DNA of 64,000 nt from Bradyrhizobium sp. CSA207. GTDB lineage: Bacteria > Pseudomonadota > Alphaproteobacteria > Rhizobiales > Xanthobacteraceae. The translations under genes and the position numbers were made by a program. Shown here piece after piece: positions 52,252-60,294 of the stretch (position 1 is the stretch's first letter; the number at the start of each line of letters is the position of its first letter). A model generated the notes under the pieces. The model was not told the DNA's origin, made no database searches, and worked only from the letters and a program-made list of their open reading frames with translations. Location: the NCBI RefSeq assembly GCF_029051685.1, contig NZ_JAACFT010000019.1, positions 105,289 through 169,288 on the forward strand. The letters run 5' to 3'.

Positions 52252-52437
52252 TCAGCTCTGGTGCGGACCGCGGATGATCTTCATGGCGTCCGCGATATGA
52301 CGCCACTCCTTGGCCTCCTCGGCCTCGCCGCGGCCTTCACAGGCCTGCGCCTGTTCGGCGGCCTTCGCAATCGCAGCGAAACCATGCCGTTCCAGCATCT
52401 GCCGCGCAACGGTGTGGACCTGGACCTCGGACATCAT
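52252..52437 (-). CDS. Small conserved hypothetical protein, 61 aa
   Basis: Two adjacent ATGs follow GGGAGAG. Helical: VQVHTVARQMLERHGFAAIA, then KAAEQAQACEGRGEAEEAKE and WRHIADAMKII. The C-terminal EEAKEWRHIADA pattern is one I associate with many short Rhizobiales proteins. No export signal; function unknown. Confidence 0.6.
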   Translation of the reverse strand: MMSEVQVHTVARQMLERHGFAAIAKAAEQAQACEGRGEAEEAKEWRHIADAMKIIRGPHQS

Positions 52438-52601
52438 GGGCGCTCTCCCATTTGGCGGAAACCGCTGTGCATCGCTTTACAGTCCCAATCGCTTGACTGC
52501 CCCAAGAGCCGTTACAACCATCTCGCCGCAGCTCCGGTTCCCTCTGCTGCCGATGACATCGGCCGATATCGCGCGTGGCTTGAAGCCGAGTTCATACGAC
52601 A

Positions 52602-52633
52602 AAGGCGGCCCGCTGTTGCCAGCGGACCGCCTT
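52602..52633 (-). terminator. Hairpin downstream of minE
   Basis: AAGGCGGCCCGCTG and CAGCGGACCGCCTT form a 14-bp stem with one mismatch and a 4-nt loop, 39 bp after the minE stop codon on the minus strand. The tail on that side is short in T. Likely the end of the min operon. Confidence 0.65.
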
Positions 52634-52671
52634 CTCACCCACCCCAAATCGGACGTTCTCGGCGCGATCTC

Positions 52672-52953
52672 CTAGGCAACCGCCACGCGCTTGCGCTCGA
52701 AGTCGTTTGGCACCTCGATGTCGACCTCGAGGGTCGACACCTCATCGCCGCGATCGAGCCGCACGATCACTTTGGTCGGATCCAGCGTGACGTGCCTGGA
52801 GACAACGGCGAGAATTTCCTCGCGCAGCACACCGAGTAGATCGGGCTGGCCGCGCAGTCCGCGCTCATGCGCAAGCAGGATCTGCAACCGTTCGCGTGCG
52901 ACGGGTGCAGAGGCCTTTTTGCCGCGGAGAAGACGAAGCAGACCCATGCTCAT
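52672..52953 (-). CDS. minE: Cell division topological specificity factor MinE
   Basis: 93 aa. Stimulates MinD ATPase so that MinCD oscillates away from midcell. N-terminal amphipathic segment (MGLLRLLRGKKASAPVARER), contact helix LQILLAHERG, and the C-terminal dimerisation strands (VTLDPTKVIVRLDRGDEVST, LEVDIEVP). Start at 52953 overlaps the minD stop (ATGA); a second ATG two codons on is possible. Confidence 0.96.
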   Translation of the reverse strand: MSMGLLRLLRGKKASAPVARERLQILLAHERGLRGQPDLLGVLREEILAVVSRHVTLDPTKVIVRLDRGDEVSTLEVDIEVPNDFERKRVAVA

Positions 52954-53765
52954 GCAGCCCTCCGTCGCAGCAGACGATCCATGAAACCCTTGCGTTCGGA
53001 CGGCACCTGCATCGGTACGGTGTCACCGCACAGCCGCCGCGCCGCATCGATATAGGCCCGCGCGGGCGCGCCGTCCGCGTTCGACAGCGTCACCGGTGTG
53101 CCAACATTGGAGGCCTTCAACACGTCCTGGCTCTCCGGGATGATGCCGAGCAAGGGCGTTGCCAGGATTTCGAGGATGTCGTCGATGGTCAGCATCTCGC
53201 CGCGCGCGGCGCGGGAGGGATCATAGCGCGTGATGAGAATGTGCTTCTCGACGCGCTCACCCTTCTCGGCCCGCACCGTCTTGGAATCGAGCATGCCGAT
53301 GATGCGGTCGGAATCGCGCACCGAGGAGACCTCCGGATTGGTGACGATCACGGCCTCGTCCGCAAAGCGCATCGCCATGGAGGCGCCGCGCTCGATACCG
53401 GCCGGGCTGTCGCAGATCACCCAGTCGAAGCGGCCGCGCAGGTCCTCGATGACCTTGCCGACGCCCTCCTCCGTCAGCGCGTCCTTGTCGCGGGTCTGCG
53501 AAGCCGGCAGCAGCCAGAGATTCTCCAGCCGCTTGTCGCGGATCAGCGCCTGCGGCAGTTTTGCCACGCCCTGTACCACGTTGATGAGATCGAACACGAC
53601 GCGGCGCTCGGCGCCCATCACGAGGTCGAGGTTGCGCAGGCCGACGTCGAAATCGACGACGACGACCTTGTCGCCGCGTTGCGCGAGCGCGGCTCCCAGC
53701 GCGGCGGTCGTCGTGGTCTTGCCGACGCCGCCTTTGCCTGATGTCACGACCAGAACCTTGGCCAT
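52950..53765 (-). CDS. minD: Septum-site determining ATPase MinD
   Basis: 271 aa. Deviant Walker A at residues 9-17 (SGKGGVGKT), Walker B-like DWVICDSPAGIERGA, switch VVDFDVGLRNLDLVMG, and the C-terminal basic amphipathic helix (RKGFMDRLLRRR) that binds membrane. Recruits MinC to block FtsZ at the poles. Second gene of minCDE. Confidence 0.98.
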   Translation of the reverse strand: MAKVLVVTSGKGGVGKTTTTAALGAALAQRGDKVVVVDFDVGLRNLDLVMGAERRVVFDLINVVQGVAKLPQALIRDKRLENLWLLPASQTRDKDALTEEGVGKVIEDLRGRFDWVICDSPAGIERGASMAMRFADEAVIVTNPEVSSVRDSDRIIGMLDSKTVRAEKGERVEKHILITRYDPSRAARGEMLTIDDILEILATPLLGIIPESQDVLKASNVGTPVTLSNADGAPARAYIDAARRLCGDTVPMQVPSERKGFMDRLLRRRAA

Positions 53766-53786
53766 TAAATTATCCTCCTTAGCTGG

Positions 53787-54485
53787 TCAGTTCAGCGCTG
53801 TAATTCGCATGGTGTTGCCCTGCAGCCAGGCCTGGGCGGGCCGGCCACGCAAGGCGTCGTCGATATCGTCGGCAGTCTGATAAAACCCATCGATTGCAAG
53901 CAGTTCGGCCTCGATCTTCTGACAATAGATGCGTGCGCTCGCGTGCCCGTTGACGCCCGCCATGGCGCGGCCGCGCAGCGCGCCGTAGACGTGGATGGAA
54001 CCACCGGCGACGACTTCGGCGCCGGAACCGACCGAGCCGAGAATGGTGACGTCGCCCTCGGGGAAGATGATGGTCTGGCCGGAGCGCACAGGGCTTTCGA
54101 GCAGCAACGAGGTCGGCTTGGCACCAGTCTTCGTCTCGGCCTTCTTGGGGGCGCTCGGCTCGACGACGCAGCTGCGCCCGCCCGAGAGCAGCGGCGGCAT
54201 CGCCGCCGTCAGCCGCGCCACCTCCACCCCCTCGATGCCGAGCACGCGGATGTTACGGTCCTGGAGACTGGCGAGCAGATGGCTGATGCCGGACTGGCTG
54301 AGATCGACCGAGGACAGGTCGATCACCACGGGGCGGCCGGCAAAGAATCCCGGCGAGCGCGCGATCGTGGCATCGATCTCCGCGAGCCAGTCCTGGACCG
54401 GGACCGTCGGGACGAACACGAAGGCCACGTAGGAGCGCCCGCGCAAGCGCACCAATTGACGTTGAGGTCTCGCTGCTGCCTCCAT
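53787..54485 (-). CDS. minC: Septum-site determining protein MinC
   Basis: 232 aa. The N-terminal FtsZ-inhibiting domain (about 1-110, LRGRSYVAFVFVPTVPVQDW) and the C-terminal beta-helix (about 125-225: RSGQTIIFPEGDVTILGSVG, GAEVVAGGSIHVYGALRGRA) are both complete. It begins the min operon; 21 bp separate it from minD. Confidence 0.96.
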   Translation of the reverse strand: MEAAARPQRQLVRLRGRSYVAFVFVPTVPVQDWLAEIDATIARSPGFFAGRPVVIDLSSVDLSQSGISHLLASLQDRNIRVLGIEGVEVARLTAAMPPLLSGGRSCVVEPSAPKKAETKTGAKPTSLLLESPVRSGQTIIFPEGDVTILGSVGSGAEVVAGGSIHVYGALRGRAMAGVNGHASARIYCQKIEAELLAIDGFYQTADDIDDALRGRPAQAWLQGNTMRITALN

Positions 54486-54635
54486 GGCCTGCCGACTCGT
54501 CCTTGTTATTGAATGGTTAACGATGCGGCGGATATGGTTAACGGCCGGTTAATTTCTCCGTGGGGTTACGTGGATAGGGAGGGCGCTCTCGCCGGGACAG
54601 CATTCGGACAACGCGGGGCACAACTGCCCCCAACA

Positions 54636-54717
54636 CCGTCATTGCGAGCGCAGCGAAGCAATCCAGACTGCCTCCGCCGCAAGATTCTGGATTGCCTCGC
54701 TACGCTCGCAATGACGG
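54636..54717. repeat. Second copy of the CGTCATTGCGAGCG palindrome
   Basis: CCGTCATTGCGAGCGCAGCG... (54636-54667) faces ...CGCTACGCTCGCAATGACGG (54686-54717) with two mismatches in 32. Same family as 31638-31717. It lies between minC and the 3' end of the ABC binding-protein gene, 13 bp from the latter. Confidence 0.8.
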
Positions 54718-54729
54718 TGGATGGGGCGA

Positions 54730-55752
54730 CTACCGGGCCCCCTCCTTCTTCACCTTGCTCGCATCCATCTTGATGGCGGGATCGAGCATCTTCGTCGTGA
54801 AAGCGGCGGTGACGTCGAACGGCTTTTCCATGCCGAGATAGGTCTGCACCAGCTCGTAGTCCTTCTTCATCCGTTCGCCGTCGATCCAGCCGAGTGACTT
54901 CGTCGTCGTGAACTCGTCGGTCATCAGAAACTTGATGCGCTCCCATTGGCGCTCCTGGTTCTCCTTGTCGAGCCCGGAGACCTGGTCGAGCAGCGCTTTG
55001 AGGCATGGCGCGACGTCGGCGACGCAGGCGGCGAAGGCCTTCTGCGAGATGCGGACGAACTCCTCGACGAGCTTCGGGTTCTTCTGGAGATAAGCGCCAT
55101 TGACGATCAGCGAATTGCCGTAGGGGTTGAGCCCGATGTCCTTCCAGTTGACGTAGCCGAGGTCGGCGCCGAACTCGATCGCCTTCAGATCGTGCTCGTT
55201 GTAGAAATCGCTGATGATATCGACGGTGTGGCTTTTCAGCGCGGCGATCTTCGCGGTCGGGCCGATATTGACGAAGCTGACGGCGTCGGGCGCGAGGCCG
55301 GCGGCCTTGGCGAAGGCCGGCCACATCACGCGCGAGGCATCGCCGGGGGGATTGCCTATCTTGTGGCCCGCGAAATCCTTCACTCCGTTCACGCCGTAAC
55401 TCTTCAGCCAGTAGAAGGTTTGGCCGGTATTGGCATAGATGCTCATGACGGCGACGTCGTCGGCGCCCTTGCTCTTCGCGACCAGCATGGTGGCGAGATC
55501 GGCGATGCCGAACGGCGAGCCGCCCGACCCAACCTTGGCGGCGGAGACGCCGGAGCCTTTGCCGACTTCGATGGTCAGGTCGATCCCGGCCTTCTCGTAC
55601 CAGCCTTGCGCCTTGGCGAAATAGAACGGCGAATGGTCGGCCGTCGGCGTCCAGTTCAGGATCAGATTGACCGCATCGCCGGCACTCGCGGGCACCGCTG
55701 TCTGACTGAGCATCAGGGCTAAAACCAAGCCCGCCGCCTGCAAACGCTTCAT
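54730..55752 (-). CDS. NMT1/THI5-like ABC substrate-binding protein
   Basis: 340 aa from ATG 55752. Signal peptide (MKRLQAAGLVLALMLSQTAV, cleavage near ASAG). Family features: VNLILNWTPTADHSPFYFAK, GWYEKAGIDLTIEVGKGSG, FGIADLATMLVAKSKG. Proteins of this fold bind pyrimidine precursors of thiamine, sulfonates, nitrate or riboflavin-like compounds. It is divergent from the TetR gene, which is followed by the matching permease and ATPase genes. Confidence 0.88.
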   Translation of the reverse strand: MKRLQAAGLVLALMLSQTAVPASAGDAVNLILNWTPTADHSPFYFAKAQGWYEKAGIDLTIEVGKGSGVSAAKVGSGGSPFGIADLATMLVAKSKGADDVAVMSIYANTGQTFYWLKSYGVNGVKDFAGHKIGNPPGDASRVMWPAFAKAAGLAPDAVSFVNIGPTAKIAALKSHTVDIISDFYNEHDLKAIEFGADLGYVNWKDIGLNPYGNSLIVNGAYLQKNPKLVEEFVRISQKAFAACVADVAPCLKALLDQVSGLDKENQERQWERIKFLMTDEFTTTKSLGWIDGERMKKDYELVQTYLGMEKPFDVTAAFTTKMLDPAIKMDASKVKKEGAR

Positions 55753-55834
55753 CGCATCTCTCCTCGTTGCCGCGACCCGGCTTGTCGCTCTCCCCATGTG
55801 AGGCTACCAATGCAACAAGCCCCTCCTCCGATTG

Positions 55835-55850
55835 TCAACTGTTTGGTTGG
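55835..55850. promoter_or_regulatory. Candidate TetR operator, proximal
   Basis: TCAACTGTTTGGTTGG shares the outer half-sites TCAAC and GGTTG with the perfect palindrome at 56501-56516 (11 of 16 positions identical). It ends two bases before the tetR ATG, between the divergent tetR and binding-protein genes. Confidence 0.5.
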
Positions 55851-55852
55851 AA

Positions 55853-56500
55853 ATGCCCGCAAAACGATCTGGCGACACCGTGCCGCAGCGGCGCGACCCC
55901 GTCGCCACCCGCCGGAAACTGCTCACCGCGGCGCGCCTGGAGTTCGCCCGGCACGGTTTTGCGGGTGCCCGCGTCGACGAGATCGCGGAGCGCGCTGGCG
56001 TCAACAAGCAGCTGGTCTATCACTATTTCGGCGACAAGGATGCGCTCTACCTCGCCGTGCTCGAATGGGTCTATGAAGACATCCGCGAGCAGGAGCGCAG
56101 GCTCAATCTCGAAGGCCTGGCACCGGACAAGGCGATCCGCAAGCTGATCGAGGCCTCGTTCGACCATCTGGCCGCGAACCCTGATTTCATCGTGCTTTTG
56201 AACGACGAGAACCGCGGCGGCGCGCGCCACGTCCGCGGCTCGACGCGGCTGGAGGCGATGCATTCGCCGCTGGTGAAAAGCGTCTCCCACATCCTGCACG
56301 AGGGGGTGCGCAGCGGGGTTTTCCGCAAGGGGATCGACGCCGTGCAGCTCTATATCTCCATCGCGGGGCTGAGCTATTTCTTCTTCTCCAACACATCGAC
56401 GCTGTCGGCGATCTTCGGCAAGGACCTGTCGAGCCGTGCCCAGCGCCGCGCCCGCCGCAGGCACGTCGTCGACCTCGTGCTCCAGTCGCTCCGGCCCTAA
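55853..56500 (+). CDS. TetR-family regulator of the ABC cluster
   Basis: 215 aa from ATG 55853. HTH at about 18-65: RRKLLTAARLEFARHGFAGA, RVDEIAERAGVNKQLVYHYF. The C-terminal domain (IREQERRLNLEGLAPDKAIR, LIEASFDHLAANPDFIVLL) resembles the RutR-like branch. Candidate operators lie on both sides of the gene, so it probably controls the divergent binding protein, itself and the downstream operon. Confidence 0.92.
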   Translation: MPAKRSGDTVPQRRDPVATRRKLLTAARLEFARHGFAGARVDEIAERAGVNKQLVYHYFGDKDALYLAVLEWVYEDIREQERRLNLEGLAPDKAIRKLIEASFDHLAANPDFIVLLNDENRGGARHVRGSTRLEAMHSPLVKSVSHILHEGVRSGVFRKGIDAVQLYISIAGLSYFFFSNTSTLSAIFGKDLSSRAQRRARRRHVVDLVLQSLRP

Positions 56501-56516
56501 TCAACCAGCTGGTTGA
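56501..56516. promoter_or_regulatory. Perfect 16-bp palindrome, candidate TetR operator for the ABC operon
   Basis: TCAACCAGCTGGTTGA is fully palindromic and starts at the base after the tetR stop codon, 67 bp before the permease start. Its layout (outer 5-bp half-sites, A/T and G/C core) resembles RutR-type operators. A weaker copy lies at 55835-55850. Confidence 0.65.
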
Positions 56517-56582
56517 AACTTTCCTCGAGGGCGGCTAGGCTGTTGGTCGCGGTAGAGAGGCCACAGCAACAGGGAGCAACCG

Positions 56583-57353
56583 GTGGAAGGTGACGGAGCA
56601 CGCACCGCGCGCAGCTTTGCGATCATCCTGGTCGTGCATCTTGCCGTGCTCGTGCTCTGGCAGGTGTCGGTCGACGCCTTCCACGTACCGAGATTCATCC
56701 TGCCCTCGCCGCTGGCCACCGTGCAGACGTTGGGAACCGCAAGCTATTCCTGGGGCGCCAACACGCTGGTCACTGCGATCGAGATCCTCGGCGGCTTCGC
56801 GCTCGGCGCCATCGTCGGCGTGTCGCTGGCTGTGATCTTCAGCTGGGCGCCGCTGGTCAGCCTGCTGCTGCTGCCGCTGTTCGTCACGCTGAACATGATC
56901 CCGAAGGTGGCGCTCGGTCCGCTCCTGATCGTCTGGTTCTCCTACGGCATCGTGTCGAACATCCTGATCGCGTTCAGCATCTGCTTCTTCCCGATCCTGC
57001 TCACCACCGCGCGCGGCCTGCGCGAGGTCGAGCCCGACCTGCTCGATCTCGTCAAATCGCTGCGCGGCTCGCGCTGGACGCTGTTCCGCAAGATCCAGCT
57101 GCCGGGGTCGCTGCCTTACGTGTTCTCCGGCATGAAGGTCGGCGCCATCCTCGCGGTCGCCGGCGCCATCGTCGGCGAGTTCATCGCCTCCGAGCGCGGG
57201 CTCGGCTACCTCATGATCCAGGTGCAGTCGTCGCTCGACACGCCTGCGATGGTGATGGCTGTGGTGCTGCTGACGCTGCTCGGGGTCGCTCTCTACGGCC
57301 TGGTCCTCGCCCTCGAACGCATGTTCGTGGTCGGCGACGCCAGACAAAGCTGA
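56583..57353 (+). CDS. ABC transporter permease (SsuC/ThiX-type)
   Basis: 256 aa, GTG start behind GGGAG. About six membrane helices; the BPD_transp_1 EAA-like loop is visible as LDLVKSLRGSRWTLFRKIQL followed by PGSLPYVFSGMKVGAI. The late VGEFIASERGLGYLMIQVQS is typical of the nitrate/sulfonate/taurine/thiamine-precursor group. Works with the binding protein at 54730 and the ATPase at 60291. Confidence 0.93.
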   Translation: MEGDGARTARSFAIILVVHLAVLVLWQVSVDAFHVPRFILPSPLATVQTLGTASYSWGANTLVTAIEILGGFALGAIVGVSLAVIFSWAPLVSLLLLPLFVTLNMIPKVALGPLLIVWFSYGIVSNILIAFSICFFPILLTTARGLREVEPDLLDLVKSLRGSRWTLFRKIQLPGSLPYVFSGMKVGAILAVAGAIVGEFIASERGLGYLMIQVQSSLDTPAMVMAVVLLTLLGVALYGLVLALERMFVVGDARQS

Positions 57354-57386
57354 AAACGGCAGACTTAATTGACCAAGGAACGACCG

Positions 57387-58424
57387 ATGCTCCTCACCCG
57401 CCAGACGCTGCCGAAGACGATCCCGGACATCGCTGCGCTCGACGATCTCCTGTGCCGGCCGACCCAGGCGCTGATCGACGACCTCCAAAAGGTCGAGGGC
57501 GACATCATGATCCTTGGCGTCGCCGGCAAGATGGGCCCGACGCTGGCCGGTCTTGCGAAAGCCGCCGCACCGGATCGCCGCGTCATCGGCGTCGCCCGGT
57601 TCAGCGACGCAAGCGTCAAGGACTGGCTGCACGCGCGCGACGTCGAAACCGTCAACTGCGACCTGATGGACGAGAATGCCATCCGCGCACTGCCAAAGGC
57701 GCCCAACATCGTCTTCATGGCCGGGCGAAAATTCGGCGCCGAGGGCGATCTGTCGCTGACCTGGGCGATGAACGCCCATGTCCCGGCGCTGGTCGCGCAG
57801 GCGTTCCCGTCCTCGCGCATCGTGGCGTTCTCGACCGGCTGCATCTATCCCTTCGTCCCCGTCGACGGCAAAGGCTCGAGCGAGGAGATGGCGCCGAACC
57901 CGCCCGGCGAATATGCCCAGTCCTGCGTCGGCCGCGAGCGCATGTTTGAATATTTTTCGCGCAAGTTGGCAACACCAGGGCGGCTGTTCAGGCTCAACTA
58001 TGCGATCGACATGCGCTATGGCGTGCTGCACGATATCGCGAGCAAGGTGCTCACGGGCACGCCGATCGACGTCAGCCTTGGCCACGTCAATTTCATCTGG
58101 CAGGGTGATGCGTCGTCCCAGGCGCTGCGCTGTCTTGCCCATTGCACGACGCCGACCTCGCCGATCAATGTCAGCGGCCATGAGATCCTCAGCGTGCGCG
58201 ATCTCGCCGCGAAATTCGGCGCAAGGTTCGGCCGCGCGCCGGTGCTAACAGGCAAGGAGGAGCCGACGGCGTGGCTGACCGACACGTCGCAGGCGGTCGC
58301 GCTGTTCGGCCTGCCAGTCGTCGATACCGAGCAGTTGATCGCCTGGACCGCGGATTGGGTGTCCCGCGCCATGCCGAGCCTCGGCAAGCCGACCAAATAC
58401 GAGGTACGCGATGGACGCTACTGA
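57387..58424 (+). CDS. NAD(P)-dependent epimerase/dehydratase-like protein
   Basis: 345 aa from ATG 57387 (AAGGA upstream); a TTG at 57369 is in frame. Extended-SDR fold: DIMILGVAGKMGPTLAGLAK carries the nucleotide-binding glycines, FSTGCIYPFVPVDGKGSSEE the catalytic Ser region. In the expected YxxxK motif the sequence is EYAQSCVGRERMFEYF, so Lys is replaced by Cys. Either catalysis is altered or the protein only binds nucleotide-linked ligands. Second gene of the ABC operon. Confidence 0.85.
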   Translation: MLLTRQTLPKTIPDIAALDDLLCRPTQALIDDLQKVEGDIMILGVAGKMGPTLAGLAKAAAPDRRVIGVARFSDASVKDWLHARDVETVNCDLMDENAIRALPKAPNIVFMAGRKFGAEGDLSLTWAMNAHVPALVAQAFPSSRIVAFSTGCIYPFVPVDGKGSSEEMAPNPPGEYAQSCVGRERMFEYFSRKLATPGRLFRLNYAIDMRYGVLHDIASKVLTGTPIDVSLGHVNFIWQGDASSQALRCLAHCTTPTSPINVSGHEILSVRDLAAKFGARFGRAPVLTGKEEPTAWLTDTSQAVALFGLPVVDTEQLIAWTADWVSRAMPSLGKPTKYEVRDGRY

Positions 58425-59232
58425 CGGACCGCGCGTTGTCCAGCTCGGCCTCGGTGACGCACCAGCCTGCCTGCTGCTATCAACCGAGGCACACTGGAAC
58501 CAGAGCGAAGAGGACTGGCGCTTCTTCCTGCGTGAGGGCGTCGTGCTTGGCATCCGCGACGGCTCGCAACTGGTCGCGACGGCCGCGCTGCTGCCCTACT
58601 CCGACGACAACGCCTGGATCAGTATGGTGCTGGTGACCACAAGCCATCACCGCCGCGGTCTCGCGACGCGTCTCGTCGACGCCTGCCTTCAGACGGCACG
58701 CAAGCGCGGGCTGACGAGCTGGCTCGACGCGACACCGGCCGGTGCTGCCGTCTACGGTCCGCTCGGATTCTCGCCCACGCTGCAATTGCGCCGGCTGCGG
58801 CTGGAGACATCCGGTCAGGGCTTTGCGCCGGCGCCTTTGGCGGCGCCGCTTGACGCGCTCTGCGCCCGCGACCGGAGGGCCGCAGGCTTCGATCGGACTG
58901 CGCTCCTCTCCGCCTTCGCACAGCGCCCGGGCTCGCGCATCGTCTCGACGAACGGAGCCATTGCGCTGATCCGCGACGGCAGAACCGCGCGCCACATCGG
59001 CCCGTTGTTTGCGAATGACGCGACCGGCGCGCTGGCCTTGGTCGATGCCATCACGCGGTCGGAGAGCGGCCCGATTCTGCTTGACGCCGTCGCCTCGCAC
59101 GATGCGTTCCTGGCGGGATTGACCAAAGCCGGCTGGACCATCGAACGGCCGTTCCAGCGTATGCGGCTCGGTCTCGCCCCTGCCGCGAGCGCGGAATTGC
59201 CATTCGCCGTCGCCGGCCCTGAATTCGGATAG
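58411..59232 (+). CDS. GNAT acetyltransferase with C-terminal accessory domain
   Basis: 273 aa; overlaps the preceding gene by 14 bp. GNAT fold at about 1-135: VLGIRDGSQLVATAALLPYS, VLVTTSHHRRGLATRLVDAC with the acetyl-CoA loop (HHRRGLATRL), and GAAVYGPLGFSPTLQLRRLR. The C-terminal half (about 150-270) matches the YitI-like GNAT_acetyltransf_18 layout. It probably acetylates a small amine made or imported by the cluster. Confidence 0.85.
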   Translation: MDATDGPRVVQLGLGDAPACLLLSTEAHWNQSEEDWRFFLREGVVLGIRDGSQLVATAALLPYSDDNAWISMVLVTTSHHRRGLATRLVDACLQTARKRGLTSWLDATPAGAAVYGPLGFSPTLQLRRLRLETSGQGFAPAPLAAPLDALCARDRRAAGFDRTALLSAFAQRPGSRIVSTNGAIALIRDGRTARHIGPLFANDATGALALVDAITRSESGPILLDAVASHDAFLAGLTKAGWTIERPFQRMRLGLAPAASAELPFAVAGPEFG

Positions 59233-59238
59233 GACATC

Positions 59239-60294
59239 ATGCACCACAGCCAGATCAACAGCGAGATCCGCAAGCTGATCGCCGACGGCACCGTGCTGCC
59301 GGCCCATCCCCTCGCGCTCACGGCCGCGCGCACGCTCGACAAGAAGTACCAGCGCGCGCTGACGCGCTATTATATCGACGCCGGCGCCGGCGGCCTCGCG
59401 GTCGGCGTGCACACGACGCAGTTCGCGATCCGCGACGTCGGCCTCTACCGTCCCGTGCTCGAACTCGCCGCCGAGACCGCCGCGATCTGGACCAGGCGGC
59501 CGCTGGCCTTGGTTGCTGGGCTCGCAGGGCCAACGCGGCAGGCTGCCGCCGAGGCCCGCACCGCGCGCGACATCGGCTATCATGCCGGGCTGCTCAGCCT
59601 CGCCGCGATGAAGAGTGCCTCTGAGGATGAGATCATCGCGCACTGCGCGGCAGTTGCTGCCGAGATTCCGCTGATCGGATTCTATCTCCAGCCGGCCGTC
59701 GGCGGCGTCATCCTGTCGAGCCAATTCTGGCAGCGCTTTGCCTCGATCGACAATGTCATCGCGATCAAGATCGCGCCGTTCAACCGCTACCGGACGCTCG
59801 ACGTGCTGCGCGGCGTCGCGGCGGCCGGCGCGCTCGACCGCGTCGCGCTCTATACCGGCAATGACGATCACATCCTGCTCGACCTCATGCTGCCGTTCGA
59901 CCTGCGTGACAACGGCGTCACCACGCGGACCTATTTCAAGGGCGGCCTGCTCGGCCACTGGTCGGTGTGGACCGCGAGCGCCATCAAGCAGTTCGAGCGC
60001 TGCAAGGCGGCGCGGCACAAGGACAGCGTGCCGGCCGACCTGCTCGCGCTTGATGCCCGCGTCACCGACTGCAACAGTGCCTTCTTCGACGTCGCCAACA
60101 ATTTCCACGGCTGCATCGCCGGCTGCCATGAGGTGCTGCGGCGTCAGGGCCTGATGCAGGGCCTGTGGTGCCTCGATCCGGACGAAGGCCTGAGCCCCGG
60201 CCAGCAAGACGAGATCGATCGCGTCTGCCGCGAGCATGCCGATCTCAGCGACGATGCTTTTGTGGCGGCTAACTTGAACAAATGGCTGGCATGA
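59239..60294 (+). CDS. Dihydrodipicolinate synthase-family aldolase, long form
   Basis: 351 aa, about 60 longer than DapA. TIM-barrel pattern: RYYIDAGAGGLAVGVHTTQF at the first turn, PLIGFYLQPAVGG with the conserved Tyr, and Schiff-base Lys177 in NVIAIKIAPFNRY. The C-terminal 100 residues (ANNFHGCIAGCHEVLRRQGL, EIDRVCREHADLSDDAFVAA) are helical. Family members cleave or condense pyruvate-type keto acids; the substrate here is unknown. Six bases after the GNAT gene. Confidence 0.85.
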   Translation: MHHSQINSEIRKLIADGTVLPAHPLALTAARTLDKKYQRALTRYYIDAGAGGLAVGVHTTQFAIRDVGLYRPVLELAAETAAIWTRRPLALVAGLAGPTRQAAAEARTARDIGYHAGLLSLAAMKSASEDEIIAHCAAVAAEIPLIGFYLQPAVGGVILSSQFWQRFASIDNVIAIKIAPFNRYRTLDVLRGVAAAGALDRVALYTGNDDHILLDLMLPFDLRDNGVTTRTYFKGGLLGHWSVWTASAIKQFERCKAARHKDSVPADLLALDARVTDCNSAFFDVANNFHGCIAGCHEVLRRQGLMQGLWCLDPDEGLSPGQQDEIDRVCREHADLSDDAFVAANLNKWLA

